Positions 17,236-25,496 of a stretch of 64,000 nt of DNA are shown here, piece by piece. Source of the DNA: Acididesulfobacillus acetoxydans (GTDB lineage: Bacteria; Bacillota; Desulfitobacteriia; Desulfitobacteriales; Desulfitobacteriaceae). Each line of letters begins with the position of its first letter. The first letter of the stretch is position 1. Below the pieces are notes generated by a model. That model ran no database searches. It saw nothing but the letters and a program-made list of their open reading frames with translations, and had not been told where the DNA came from. A program made the translations under genes and the position numbers. The stretch covers positions 744,001 to 808,000 of the forward strand of contig NZ_LR746496.1 of NCBI RefSeq assembly GCF_902729405.1, in the 5' to 3' direction.

Positions 17236-18708
17236 ATGGAAGTTCGCGTCAGATTTGCGCCGAGCCCCACGGGCCCGCTTCATATCGGGGGTGCCCGTTC
17301 CGCTCTTTTTAATTATCTTTTGGCCCGGAGATCCGGGGGGACTTTCATCGTACGCAGCGAGGATACGGATTTGGAACGTTCCAGCCGTGCTTCGGAGGAG
17401 AATATTCTGGCAGCCTTACGCTGGCTGGGTATCCAATGGAACGAAGGAATTGAGGTGGGGGGGGGATACGGACCCTACCGGCAAACAGAGCGCCTTGCCC
17501 TGTATAAAGAGCACACGGATAAGTTGCTGGCAAGCGGCCGGGCCTATCACTGTTATTGTAGCGAAGAAGAGTTGGAAGAGGAACGCCGGGAATTGAGCGC
17601 CCGCGGGGAGACGCCGCACTATCGGGGCAAATGCCGGCATTTGACAGCGCAAGAGCGGGCGCGCTATGAAGCGGAAGGGCGCCAACCGGTGGTCAGGTTC
17701 CGGGTCCCCGCCGGCAAAAAGATTGTTGTTCACGACTTGGTGCGGGGAGAGGTCGTGTTTGACAGCGACGGCATCGGGGATTTTATCATCGTCAAATCCG
17801 ATGGTATTCCTACCTACAATTTTGCCGTCGTGGTGGATGACACCACGATGAAAGTAACCCACGTGATCCGGGGGGAAGAGCACCTTTCCAATACCCCCAA
17901 CCAAGTTTTGCTCTACGAAGCCTTGGGCTTTCCTGTGCCGCAGTTTGCCCATATCTCCCTCATTCTCAATACAGAGGGCAGGAAAATGAGCAAGCGGGAC
18001 GGTGATACGGCGGTCATCGATTACCGGAAAAAAGGATACCTGCCCGAGGCGGTGATCAACTTCATCGCCTTGATGGGCTGGGCTCCGTCCGGCGAGGAGG
18101 AGTTTTATTCGATCGACCGGCTGGCCGAGGCCTTTTCTTTGGACCGGGTGTCCAAAAGCCCGGCGGTCTTTGATGTGAACAAGCTCAACTGGATCAATGC
18201 TCATTATATCAGGGAGGCGTCGGTGCAGCGCCTGTCGGAATTGGCTCTCCCTCATTTGCGGGAGGCCGGGCTTTTTCCGGAAGAGCCTTTGAGTCAGGAA
18301 CAATCCCGCTGGTTGGAAGGATTTGTGACGGCCGTTAGAGATCACCTGGATTATTTAGCTCAGGTGAAGGATTATATTCATTATTTTTCCGGAGCGGAGG
18401 TGCCGGCTCCAGATCCTGAGGCGGAGGAGATCCTGCGGGGAGAACAGGTACCCGCCGTTTTGGCTTTGTTCAGGGCCAAGATCCTAGAGGCGGCAGACCT
18501 CAGCGCCGAGAACTGCAAGGCCATTCTGAAGCAGATTACCAAGGAATTAAAGTTATCCGGCAAGCTCGTCTATATGCCGGTCCGCATCGCTCTCACCGGC
18601 CAAAAACACGGGCCCGAGATCGATCGCATCATCTCCCTGTTGGGACGGGAAAATGTCTTGGCCCGGTTGGCGAGCAGTGAGCTTGGACGTGTCCCCGGGG
18701 GAGTCTAA
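17236..18708 (+). CDS. gltX: Glutamyl-tRNA synthetase
   Basis: 490 residues, start ATG 17236 with GGAGAGGA upstream. Class I synthetase signatures: FAPSPTGPLHIGGAR (HIGH motif) and the KMSKS-type loop GRKMSKRDGD near 252. The length and C-terminal helical anticodon-binding domain are normal. It charges tRNA-Glu, and in most Firmicutes also tRNA-Gln for later amidation. It follows ispDF after 54 nt on the same strand. Confidence 0.96.
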   Translation: MEVRVRFAPSPTGPLHIGGARSALFNYLLARRSGGTFIVRSEDTDLERSSRASEENILAALRWLGIQWNEGIEVGGGYGPYRQTERLALYKEHTDKLLASGRAYHCYCSEEELEEERRELSARGETPHYRGKCRHLTAQERARYEAEGRQPVVRFRVPAGKKIVVHDLVRGEVVFDSDGIGDFIIVKSDGIPTYNFAVVVDDTTMKVTHVIRGEEHLSNTPNQVLLYEALGFPVPQFAHISLILNTEGRKMSKRDGDTAVIDYRKKGYLPEAVINFIALMGWAPSGEEEFYSIDRLAEAFSLDRVSKSPAVFDVNKLNWINAHYIREASVQRLSELALPHLREAGLFPEEPLSQEQSRWLEGFVTAVRDHLDYLAQVKDYIHYFSGAEVPAPDPEAEEILRGEQVPAVLALFRAKILEAADLSAENCKAILKQITKELKLSGKLVYMPVRIALTGQKHGPEIDRIISLLGRENVLARLASSELGRVPGGV

Positions 18709-18830
18709 AATGCATATTGTATTCAGGTATGAAGGTATGGTATACTACAAAGGTACGCAGCAGAGAGTCAGAAGTAATCCTGTGAAAGACTCATACGCCA
18801 GGCGTATCTGACTGAAAGGAGGCTTGACCC

Positions 18831-18956
18831 ATGACGGCGCTCATTGGCATTGAAGTGTTTTGCCGTAAGTTCGGCTTTGCTGGTTTTGGCGCAAGTTCAT
18901 ATGTCGGCCTTCGCAACAGGGAACCGAGAACCGATCTAAGAACCGATCTGATGTGA
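18831..18956 (+). CDS. Possible 41-residue leader peptide, unknown
   Basis: Starts at ATG 18831, 8 nt after a strong AAAGGAGG, and ends TGA at 18956. Begins MTALIGIEVFCRKFGF. No signal peptide or known family. The good ribosome site is the main support. It may be a leader peptide whose translation affects the downstream terminator, or a chance frame. Confidence 0.3.
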   Translation: MTALIGIEVFCRKFGFAGFGASSYVGLRNREPRTDLRTDLM

Positions 18957-18993
18957 TGTAGGGAATTGGGTCAAATGGCTCGCCGGTAACGTT

Positions 18994-19027
18994 AAGTCGC
19001 GGGGTCGCAAGATTCCGTGACTTTTTT
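18994..19027 (+). terminator. Rho-independent terminator upstream of the MFS gene
   Basis: Arms AAGTCGCGG / CCGTGACTT (one G-U pair) with a 12-nt loop, followed by a T-run. It lies about 180 nt before the MFS start codon. Confidence 0.75.
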
Positions 19028-19203
19028 GGTTTCGCGCTTCTGAGCACTATTATTTTGGTACTCCGGAGTCGGCCCCTGGTTTGTCTGCCTTCGAACGGCC
19101 AAAGAAAGTCATGGATCCCCTCTGAGCTCTTATGCCAGAGGCGGGCCATGACTTATTTTTTAGATATTTTATGTGGATAGGAAAAAGAGAGTGGAGGGGT
19201 AGC

Positions 19204-20475
19204 ATGTTTCGCGGCTTGCTTAAGCCCTATAAAGGGCTGCCGAAAGAAGTTTACATTATCTTTATCGCCAGGATTGTCAACGCTTTGGGCTGTTTCGTCA
19301 TGCCCCTGTTGACCTTGATCCTGACAGAAAAGGTTGGGTTGTCGAAAGAAGCGGCGGGACTGTACATAAGTGCGGCAGGGTTTCTGTATATGCCCGCATC
19401 GATGTTGGGGGGGAAGCTGGCAGACAGTTTCGGCCGCAAGAATCTGATCGTGATTTGCAGTTTCTTGGGGGCGGCCCTTTATATTGTCTGCGGTATGCTG
19501 GGGCCCTCAATGGTCATGGTGTCTGTTCTGATGTTGGCGGGGGCGTTCATGGCTATGGCCGATCCGGCCAATGTCTCGCTCCTGGCAGATCTGACAACCC
19601 CGGAAAACCGCAACGGAGCCTACTCTCTCATTTATATGGGATGGAATATCGGTTTTGCGGTCGGACCTGTTCTGGGGGGGATGCTTTTCCAAAATCACCT
19701 GTCCTTGGTCTTTATCGGCGACGCGGCGACAGCCTTGCTGGCTTTGAGCCTGGTGGTGTTCTTTGTCAAGGATACCCTGCACCGCACGCGGGAGGAGATC
19801 GGCGATGAGGGCCGGCGCTGGGAACGCCGGGAGGAGGGATCGATTTTCAGCGTGCTCTTCAAGCGGCCGATTCTCCTCTACTTTGCCTTCATCATTTTTG
19901 GCTATAATTTCACTTATGCCCAATGGGCTTTTCTCCTGCCCATGCAGGCCGTCCGGGATTTCGGAGCCGCCGGGGCCAGATATTTCGGGTTGGTGGCGGC
20001 TTTTAACGGCTTAATCGTGATGATTTTCACCCCCGTACTAACCAGGATGACGGTTCGGCTCAAAAATATACGCCGCATGGTTTTGAGCGGGATTTTTTAC
20101 GCTGTCGGCTTTGGTCTCTTGGGAGTCGTGGAATCCTTGCCCTTGATATTCGTCTGTGCTTTTATCTTTACCATCGGTGAAATTGTGCTTTCCATCAGTG
20201 CGATTCCTTTCTTAGTCAACCATACCCCTGCTTCGCACCGAGGACGGATGAATGCGCTGATTCCGACCATTATGGGGTTGGGCTATACCCTGGGGCCTTT
20301 GGGGATGGGACAGATGCTGAGATATGTCACGATGGCAACGGGCTGGCTTCTGGCCGCCGGCTTAACTTTGGTCTGCGTTTTGCTTATGTACGGGTTGGAA
20401 AAGTATGATGACCGTCACTCGGCGGAAGATTTTGTCCTCACGGCCGAGAAGCCGGCGGACCAAACGGCGCTTTAA
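19204..20475 (+). CDS. Major facilitator superfamily transporter
   Basis: 423 residues from ATG 19204, preceded by GGAGGGG. About twelve membrane helices. The MFS signature after helix 2 reads GGKLADSFGRKNLIV, and the central cytoplasmic loop (about 190-215) is charged. It resembles the multidrug/solute exporter families. The substrate is unknown and no neighbour points to one. Its 3' end overlaps the minus-strand yvlD-like gene by 4 nt. Confidence 0.87.
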   Translation: MFRGLLKPYKGLPKEVYIIFIARIVNALGCFVMPLLTLILTEKVGLSKEAAGLYISAAGFLYMPASMLGGKLADSFGRKNLIVICSFLGAALYIVCGMLGPSMVMVSVLMLAGAFMAMADPANVSLLADLTTPENRNGAYSLIYMGWNIGFAVGPVLGGMLFQNHLSLVFIGDAATALLALSLVVFFVKDTLHRTREEIGDEGRRWERREEGSIFSVLFKRPILLYFAFIIFGYNFTYAQWAFLLPMQAVRDFGAAGARYFGLVAAFNGLIVMIFTPVLTRMTVRLKNIRRMVLSGIFYAVGFGLLGVVESLPLIFVCAFIFTIGEIVLSISAIPFLVNHTPASHRGRMNALIPTIMGLGYTLGPLGMGQMLRYVTMATGWLLAAGLTLVCVLLMYGLEKYDDRHSAEDFVLTAEKPADQTAL

Positions 20476-20813
20476 CGGAGAAGCCTCAAGGTTTTGGCCA
20501 GCCAATTCACCAAGGAAATGAGAAGAGCGGCTAAAAAGGCGACGCCAAAGCCCGGAATAACCAGACCCGGCAGAAAGACAGCTGTGAGCATCAGCATCCA
20601 GGTATTGACCACTAAAGTAAAGAGTCCCACGGTGAGCAAGTTCAAAGGGAACGTTAATAGGATGAGCAGGGGGCGCAGGAAGAAGTTGACCAGAGTCAGA
20701 ACGAAACCGGCCCAGAGGTAAGTCCAGGGAGTGGCCGCATGTATGGGCAGAACCTGAGCGGCCAGATAGAAAGCCGTGGTATTGACGAGGAAAGTCCAGA
20801 GTTGGCGGCGCAT
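20472..20813 (-). CDS. YvlD-like four-helix membrane protein (phage holin family IV type)
   Basis: 113 residues with four hydrophobic helices and the motif WAGFVLTLVNFFLRPLL, typical of the YvlD/Mycobacterium 4-TM family. Start ATG 20813 with GGAGGGATTCG upstream. In Bacillus, yvlD lies with yvlA-B-C in an operon linked to cell-envelope stress, and the same kind of neighbour (a YvlB-like protein) is found here two genes upstream. The precise function is unknown. Last gene of the minus-strand operon starting near 22490. Confidence 0.85.
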   Translation of the reverse strand: MRRQLWTFLVNTTAFYLAAQVLPIHAATPWTYLWAGFVLTLVNFFLRPLLILLTFPLNLLTVGLFTLVVNTWMLMLTAVFLPGLVIPGFGVAFLAALLISLVNWLAKTLRLLR

Positions 20814-20870
20814 CGAATCCCTCCGTTACTGACGTTATCTCAATTCCTCCGAGGCGGCGGTTCCGCGAGC

Positions 20871-21164
20871 CTACTTGAGGGCGAGGTAAACTCTGACCCC
20901 CGACGCCTCCACGTCGACAAGCCTCAAGCCCTTGTGGCGGCGCAAGTCTTGCAGTATCTCGGTACTGACCCCGTGAAGGTTCTTGGGGAGTGGGATGCCG
21001 CGGTACGGATAAGCCCACTTCCGCCACACCCTTTCCCCGAGCCAGACAAAGCTGCCGAGGGCCCCCAGGAAATCTTCCAGAACGAATAAAGGCACGGGCA
21101 GAGAGATTCGCGGAAACCCGGGTGTTTTGAGGCCGATGATCAGGAAAGTGGCCTTATTCCACAC
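20871..21164 (-). CDS. Small hypothetical protein translationally coupled to the YvlB-like gene
   Basis: 97 residues from GTG 21164, overlapping the upstream gene by 11 nt. The N-terminal 40 residues contain a moderately hydrophobic segment (LVPLFVLEDFLGALGSF-like), followed by a basic region and a C-terminal VDVEASGVRVYLALK. I recognise no family. Coupling and position suggest a role in the same envelope process as YvlB/YvlD. Confidence 0.55.
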   Translation of the reverse strand: MWNKATFLIIGLKTPGFPRISLPVPLFVLEDFLGALGSFVWLGERVWRKWAYPYRGIPLPKNLHGVSTEILQDLRRHKGLRLVDVEASGVRVYLALK

Positions 21165-21642
21165 AGACTTCGACCTTGACCTTTCCTTGGTATTCATCTT
21201 CAGTCTCGATATCCACCAGTTTTCCGTCTGTTCCCTGCTCCAGCAGCCGGACCAGCTCCTCGATATTGATGTCGTAGGGGTCAAGCCCTTTTTTCTCCAT
21301 TTCTGCCCGGGCTTCGGCAGGAATGAAAGCCAAGGCATAGCGGGCGAGCTTGGAAGCGGACTTGATCAGACTGAACGGAATGTTGACATTGACTTTGTTG
21401 CTCTTGTCCCCGGTGACGCGAACCCTCAAAAAGTGTTCGGCGGCTGAGGAAGTGGCGCCGCCATGAGTCTCTTGGTCTTGGGCCTGATCCTTGGGGGCCG
21501 AGCCGGCTCTGCGTTGACCGAGATACGGTTCGCCATCTTGCCCCTCATCAAAGGCTTTAAGCAGCTCCATTCCTTCGGCGGCGCTAATTTTTCCTTCTTG
21601 AATCATCTCCAGAACCTTCAATTTCTCTTCGTTCATGATCAT
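21154..21642 (-). CDS. YvlB/SHOCT-like N-terminal domain protein
   Basis: 162 residues from ATG 21642 (AAAGGA site). The first 40 residues (EEKLKVLEMIQEGKISAAEGMELLKAF) match the short helical domain at the N-terminus of YvlB-type proteins (DUF4097 family N-terminus). A charged linker is followed by a short beta-rich region (LRVRVTGDKSNKVNVNIPF), and the large DUF4097 beta-helix is absent. It forms an operon with a DUF2089 regulator upstream and a YvlD-like protein downstream. Confidence 0.8.
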   Translation of the reverse strand: MIMNEEKLKVLEMIQEGKISAAEGMELLKAFDEGQDGEPYLGQRRAGSAPKDQAQDQETHGGATSSAAEHFLRVRVTGDKSNKVNVNIPFSLIKSASKLARYALAFIPAEARAEMEKKGLDPYDINIEELVRLLEQGTDGKLVDIETEDEYQGKVKVEVCVE

Positions 21643-21863
21643 CGTCAATCCTTTCGTTTTTCTCGCCGGGGCGCTTTAATGACCCGCCTCGTCTCAACTT
21701 TTGACGCCTTGCGCCCGGGCGGACTCTCCTTGGCCCCCAAAAGGTTCACTAAACACTTCCGACGTTCGCCCGTGGTCACGGTGTCGCCGAGATTTAACCG
21801 CAAGCCTCGCTGAGATAAGCGCCGGGTCAGCCGAGGTTTAGCCGCCGGTGATGCCCTTAGGAT

Positions 21864-22250
21864 CTAGCGTCTGCCTCTTAATTGCCTGGCCGCCTCTTGG
21901 GCGGAGAGCTCCCCGCGCTCCAAAGCGATCAGGATCTCTTGCCTGCGCTCACTCTCTTCCGGAGTGTGGATCCCGGCCTTGTCGGGACCGTAACCCAAAG
22001 CCTCGATCACGCTGTCCAGGCGGCTGCGCACCGTGGGATAGGAGATTCCCAAGACTTTTTCTACTTCTTTAATGTTGCCCCGGCACCTAATGAAAGCCTC
22101 CACGAATTCCAATTGTTCGGTGGGCAGCCGGCAAAACTTGCACGACGAAAACTCTCCTTCAACCTTGGTCGGACAGTGGGTGCAGGCGAGCTTAGTGATG
22201 ATCAGTTCGTGGCTGCACACCGGACAACGATGGGGTATGCGATAGGACAT
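21864..22250 (-). CDS. DUF2089 family DNA-binding regulator
   Basis: 128 residues from ATG 22250 (GAGGTGA, 5-nt spacing). An N-terminal zinc ribbon (CPVCSHEL, CTHCP, CKFCR) precedes a sigma-4-like helix-turn-helix (IRCRGNIKEVEKVLGISYPTVRSRLDSVIEALG), and the C-terminus has the short EILIALERGELSAQEAARQL helix shared with YvlB-like proteins. This is the DUF2089 architecture. It probably regulates its own operon. The long leader upstream carries eight tandem 17-bp repeats. The 221 bp between this gene and the next (21643-21863) hold nothing I recognise. Confidence 0.85.
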   Translation of the reverse strand: MSYRIPHRCPVCSHELIITKLACTHCPTKVEGEFSSCKFCRLPTEQLEFVEAFIRCRGNIKEVEKVLGISYPTVRSRLDSVIEALGYGPDKAGIHTPEESERRQEILIALERGELSAQEAARQLRGRR

Positions 22251-22287
22251 GGAATCACCTCTCAAGAACTTTCCAAAGGCATTTGTT

Positions 22288-22423
22288 TGACACAGGCAGT
22301 CGTCTGACACAGGCAGTCGTCTGACAAAGGTATTCGTCTGACAAAGGTATTCGTCTGACAAAGGTATTCGTCTGACACAGGCAGTCGTCTGACAAAAGTA
22401 TTCGTCTGACAAAGGTATTTGCC
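22288..22423 (-). repeat. Eight tandem 17-bp repeats in the leader of the DUF2089 operon
   Basis: Head-to-tail 17-bp units in two variants: A = TGACACAGGCAGTCGTC and B = TGACAAAGGTATTCGTC (plus-strand sense). Order A A B B B A B B, the last two B units with small changes. The array lies downstream of the promoter at 22493-22521 and 37 bp upstream of the start codon, so it is transcribed as part of the 5' leader. Identical B units show recent copying. Confidence 0.92.
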
Positions 22424-22492
22424 CGGTATTCGATCGATACCAGCCCTTATATACCAACAACCCTTGTCGGAGCGGCCGCCTTTTCTGCTCTA

Positions 22493-22521
22493 AGAATAAC
22501 AGAGCCACTTAATTATGTCAA
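22493..22521 (-). promoter_or_regulatory. Sigma-A promoter of the DUF2089-yvlB-yvlD operon
   Basis: Minus strand TTGACA (22516-22521), 17-nt spacer, TATTCT (22493-22498). A 30-bp palindrome lies 10 bp upstream of the -35, a good position for an activator or repressor site. Confidence 0.7.
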
Positions 22522-22531
22522 TAGTTTAGTT

Positions 22532-22561
22532 AACAATATTAATAGATATATTAATATTGTT
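22532..22561. promoter_or_regulatory. Palindromic operator candidate, 12-bp arms
   Basis: AACAATATTAAT and ATTAATATTGTT separated by AGATAT, perfect pairing, very AT-rich in a GC-richer context. It sits just upstream of the -35 of the minus-strand operon. The symmetry and 18-bp centre-to-centre half-site distance fit a dimeric helix-turn-helix protein. The owner is unknown. Confidence 0.65.
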
Positions 22562-22804
22562 CATCAGTTGCTCATCACCTTCAGAGTCTTAGGCCATGGC
22601 CTCAATCATCAGCCAGGTGGTAAATTGGGCGAAACGATCCTCAGGAGCGAGCGGCAAGACCAGGGAATTCGAATATCTCTGCCGATGCCAGTGTACAGAA
22701 GCGGCCGCGGGAGGAATTTACGCAAAAGATCGCGAATAGTAGAAAATGCGACCCCCAAAGCGGTCGCAAATTGAATGCCCTGACACGGCTGAGGGAGGAA
22801 GAGC

Positions 22805-23158
22805 ATGGCGACAGTATATGAAGTATGCGCCATCGTGATGACCGTTTTCCTGGGAGTTTTGGCTTTTGAAGCGGCTTTAGCGGTGTATTCCCTGCGCAAG
22901 CTGACGGAGGAAGCGAGACATACTCTGCAAAATGCCAACGTTCAGCTGCCGGCGCTTCTTGAGAATGTTCTGGCAGTCGCCCGGAAGGTTCGGGTAACCA
23001 GCGAATTAGTGGAGGATGGCGTCAGCCGGGCGGCCGCCGGTATGGCCAAGGTCAAAGGGGAGCCGCTGCTTTTTCTCGTGAATAGTTTAGCCGCGGTCAA
23101 GGAAGGCTTAAGCCTGTGGGAGAAGATTCGCGCCCGCCAAAGCCAGCCGGACAAGTAG
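22805..23158 (+). CDS. DUF948 family membrane-associated protein
   Basis: 117 residues from ATG 22805, ribosome site GAGGGAGGAAGAG. One N-terminal membrane helix (YEVCAIVMTVFLGVLAFEAALAVY), then a long amphipathic/coiled region. This is the general form of DUF948 proteins (YtxG-like), which Firmicutes often encode next to a YtxH-domain gene, as here, in general stress loci. The convergent YtxH gene ends 14 bp away. Exact role unknown. Confidence 0.8.
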   Translation: MATVYEVCAIVMTVFLGVLAFEAALAVYSLRKLTEEARHTLQNANVQLPALLENVLAVARKVRVTSELVEDGVSRAAAGMAKVKGEPLLFLVNSLAAVKEGLSLWEKIRARQSQPDK

Positions 23159-23172
23159 GACGCGGGGTTTTT

Positions 23173-23472
23173 TCACTCCGGCCCGTGGTTTTCGGCTTGC
23201 GGCTCCCGATCTCTGATTGGAATGGTGACGTACCCGGGTTTGGCGCTGCCGGTCGCTTCCTGCAGGAAAGACTGCAAATCTTCGGTCAAGCGCTTGGCTT
23301 TGGCTAGCCATTGCGGATCTCCGACCCGTTCGGTCAGAGCCTGCGCCAGGTCGCTGCGCAAGTCACGGCCGCTTTTGGGGGCGATAAGGAGCCCGGTTAT
23401 GGCTCCGGCCAGTCCGCCGACCAAAGCGGCGGCAGCGATTGTTCCCAGGTTGCAGCGGCGGGGATTTTCCAT
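23173..23472 (-). CDS. YtxH domain protein
   Basis: 99 residues from ATG 23472. The YtxH signature is clear: a small glycine-rich membrane helix followed by a basic motif (LVGGLAGAITGLLIAPKSGRDLR). The C-terminal half is charged and helical. YtxH proteins are stress-linked membrane proteins of unknown mechanism. Paired convergently with the DUF948 gene. Confidence 0.85.
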   Translation of the reverse strand: MENPRRCNLGTIAAAALVGGLAGAITGLLIAPKSGRDLRSDLAQALTERVGDPQWLAKAKRLTEDLQSFLQEATGSAKPGYVTIPIRDREPQAENHGPE

Positions 23473-23693
23473 AAACAAATCATTCCTTTCTCGGATCAAT
23501 GATCAATGCCGGTTCCCGCATCAGTACCGGCTATGAGCCGGAGCCAGTCTGGGGGCCGGCCGCTGATATGGGCCCGGGGGTCTCCCCCGGTGAGATTCCT
23601 TAGCTTTATCCTAACACAAGGTGCCTGTAACCGGGAGTATTTTTTCGAGGCGACCTTGAGGCCCCAGCAAAGTGGCGTGAGCAGAGTGAACTC

Positions 23694-23711
23694 GTTCAAC
23701 TAAAGTTGAAC
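23694..23711. promoter_or_regulatory. 18-bp palindrome upstream of the corrinoid operon
   Basis: GTTCAACT-AA-AGTTGAAC, perfect. It lies 125 bp before the start of the corrinoid protein gene, in a 360-bp gap (23473-23835) without any other recognisable gene. Candidate regulator-binding site for the corrinoid/sensor operon. Confidence 0.45.
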
Positions 23712-23835
23712 ATAGTCCCGCCGCACCCGGAATGAGGTGGCCGGCGCCGGGTTGGATAGAATAGTCGCCAAGGGCAGCATTTTGTTGATGAGTATTTTTC
23801 TCCTAAGTGACGCGAAGCAAAGGGGTGAGGACGGT

Positions 23836-24489
23836 GTGAATGATTTTGAGCCGTTGATTGCCGCCGTCATGGCCGGAAAGCGGGAAGAAGCTGTTAATGA
23901 GTCCGCGAAGCTTCTTGAGACGGGAGCCACCCCGGAGCAGATCGTTCGGGACGGCCTTACCGTAGCTCTGGCTTTGCTGGGTCCTCGCTGCACGGCCGAG
24001 GATTTTAACCTTTTGGAAATATTGCTTGCCGGCCGCGCGATGATGTACGTGATCGATAAAGTCGTCCAACCGCGCCTGCAAGCGGGGACAAGCATGTTCG
24101 CCGCTCAACCGGGGATTGTTGTGGGAACGATCAAGGGTGATATCCACGATTTAGGCCGGCAGGTCCTCTCGGTCATTTTGAGGTCGGCAACGTACAGGGT
24201 GATTGATTTGGGCAAAGATGTCGAACCGGAAGCATTTGCGGAATGCTGTGCCAAGGAAAAGGCACAGGCCATAGGCATCTCTAGCCTCATTACGGTCACT
24301 TCGCCTACGATCCGCCGAGTGAAGGAGATCTGCCGGGCCCGAGGTCTCGGCCATATTCCGGTTGTGGCCGGGGGAGCGGCGGTGCGTCAGGCTTCGGCGG
24401 AATATCTGAATGTTGATTATGTGGCGCGTGACGTCTTTGACGGCTTGAATTATTTTTTACGGGAGGTGCCGCCCGATGGAAGCCTTTGA
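23836..24489 (+). CDS. Corrinoid protein (methyltransferase-associated, MtaC/MtbC-like)
   Basis: 217 residues from GTG 23836 (GGGGTGAGG site); in-frame upstream codons lack a ribosome site. The N-terminal helical cap is of the B12-binding-2 type (about 1-85: LIAAVMAGKREEAVNESAKLLE). The B12-binding domain has the base-off/His-on motif GDIHDLGRQVLSVILR near 130, where His replaces the lower ligand, followed by ISSLITVTSP and VVAGGAAV. These proteins carry methyl groups between two methyltransferases. The next gene overlaps by 14 nt and encodes an MtaA-like partner, and a sensor kinase and NtrC activator follow, so a sensing role is possible as well as methyl transfer. Confidence 0.9.
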   Translation: MNDFEPLIAAVMAGKREEAVNESAKLLETGATPEQIVRDGLTVALALLGPRCTAEDFNLLEILLAGRAMMYVIDKVVQPRLQAGTSMFAAQPGIVVGTIKGDIHDLGRQVLSVILRSATYRVIDLGKDVEPEAFAECCAKEKAQAIGISSLITVTSPTIRRVKEICRARGLGHIPVVAGGAAVRQASAEYLNVDYVARDVFDGLNYFLREVPPDGSL

Positions 24490-25486
24490 ACGGCTGCTGG
24501 CAACTTTGCGGGGGGAAAAGCCGGACAGGACTCCTTGGCTTCCCTTGATCTTTGGCGCGGCTTACGCTCACACGGGTCACTCCTTGTCCGAATACCTGCA
24601 CCACCCGGAAATTATGGCGGCGGGCCAAGTCAAGGCCAGGCAGTATTTAAACGCGGATGCTCTGTTCGTCTTCGGGGACAATGCCATGGAGGCGGAAGCT
24701 CTGGGGTGCCGCCTCGATTACAGCCGGCCGTTCTACCCGTATGTGACTCAGATCCTGCTGGACGACTGGGACAAAGATAATATATTGCCACCCTGGCAAA
24801 ATGGCGGGAATCGGATTCCCGTCCTGCTGGAAGTCTGCCGGCGCTTGAAACAGAGCGGCGGAGGCTTTCCCATCATCGCCCACGTGCTGGGTCCGGTGAC
24901 CTTGGCGGCTCAATTATTCGGGATGGAGGAGTTTCTGTATTTTGCCGCGGATTTCCCGGAAAAGGTGCCTTCGTTGCTGGGGGAAACCCGGCGGGTGGGC
25001 TTGGAAATTGCGAGAGCGTATAGAGAGGCCGGAGCAGATGCCATCCTTGTGGGTGACCCTTGCGCTTCGCCGTCTTTTTTCCCGGCGGAGTACTACCGGC
25101 GCTGGATGCTGAAGGAGCATCAGGCCTTGATGCGGGGCTTGGCGGAGGAAGGTGTGCCGATACGCTGGTTAATGGTCACAGGCAATGTTACGGAGATTCT
25201 ATCTGACTTGGCCCGCACAGGGGCGGACGTTCTGACCGTAGATTATATGGTATCTCTCGACGCGGCTTTAGCGGTGCCTGCCGCCATTATAGCCGGCGGC
25301 CTAAAACCCCATTTGTTTGCCTTGCCGGACAGCGACGAGCTCTATCGTGAGATCTCTGGGCTTGTGGAAAGATATCGGAGGCGCCCTGATTATTGGCTGA
25401 GTACGGGGTGCGAATTACCCTTGGAGGCCGATTGGAACATGCTCAAGCGGTTTGCTTCGAGGGCAGGGATTTCGAAAAAGGACTGA
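24476..25486 (+). CDS. MtaA/CmuA-like (uroporphyrinogen decarboxylase fold) protein lacking the HxC zinc ligands
   Basis: 336 residues with the UroD/MtaA barrel: FERLLATLRGEKPDRTPWLPL at the N-terminus, VLGPVTLAAQLFGMEEFL in the middle, and LSTGCELPLEADWNMLKRF at the end. MtaA-type methylcobamide:CoM or THF methyltransferases bind zinc through an HxC pair on the strand that normally reads like LHICGN, plus a late Cys. Here that strand reads LMVTGNVTEIL, so the HxC pair is gone, while the late Cys (STGCELP) remains. Catalysis by the standard zinc-thiolate route is doubtful. It may have become a corrinoid-binding partner of the preceding protein, or use another substrate. Ten nt separate it from the kinase gene. 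Confidence 0.85.
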   Translation: MEAFERLLATLRGEKPDRTPWLPLIFGAAYAHTGHSLSEYLHHPEIMAAGQVKARQYLNADALFVFGDNAMEAEALGCRLDYSRPFYPYVTQILLDDWDKDNILPPWQNGGNRIPVLLEVCRRLKQSGGGFPIIAHVLGPVTLAAQLFGMEEFLYFAADFPEKVPSLLGETRRVGLEIARAYREAGADAILVGDPCASPSFFPAEYYRRWMLKEHQALMRGLAEEGVPIRWLMVTGNVTEILSDLARTGADVLTVDYMVSLDAALAVPAAIIAGGLKPHLFALPDSDELYREISGLVERYRRRPDYWLSTGCELPLEADWNMLKRFASRAGISKKD

Positions 25487-25496
25487 GCGGTGTGAC

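Larger units (their letters stand above)
18709..19203 (+). other. 495-bp leader between gltX and the MFS gene, with hairpins and a possible attenuator
   Basis: Contents in order: a weak promoter (TTGTAT 18717-18722, 18 nt, TATACT 18741-18746), a hairpin system (outer GTCAG / CTGAC, inner TACGCC / GGCGTA, 18767-18812), an AAAGGAGG ribosome site leading to a possible 41-codon ORF, then an intrinsic terminator (18994-19027) well before the MFS start. A structured leader with an early terminator suggests attenuation, but I could not match it to a known riboswitch or T-box. Confidence 0.45.

Noticed and set aside
22288-22423. CRISPR-like array
   Set aside because: The units are 17 bp and directly adjacent with no spacers, and there are no cas genes. 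It is a simple tandem repeat.
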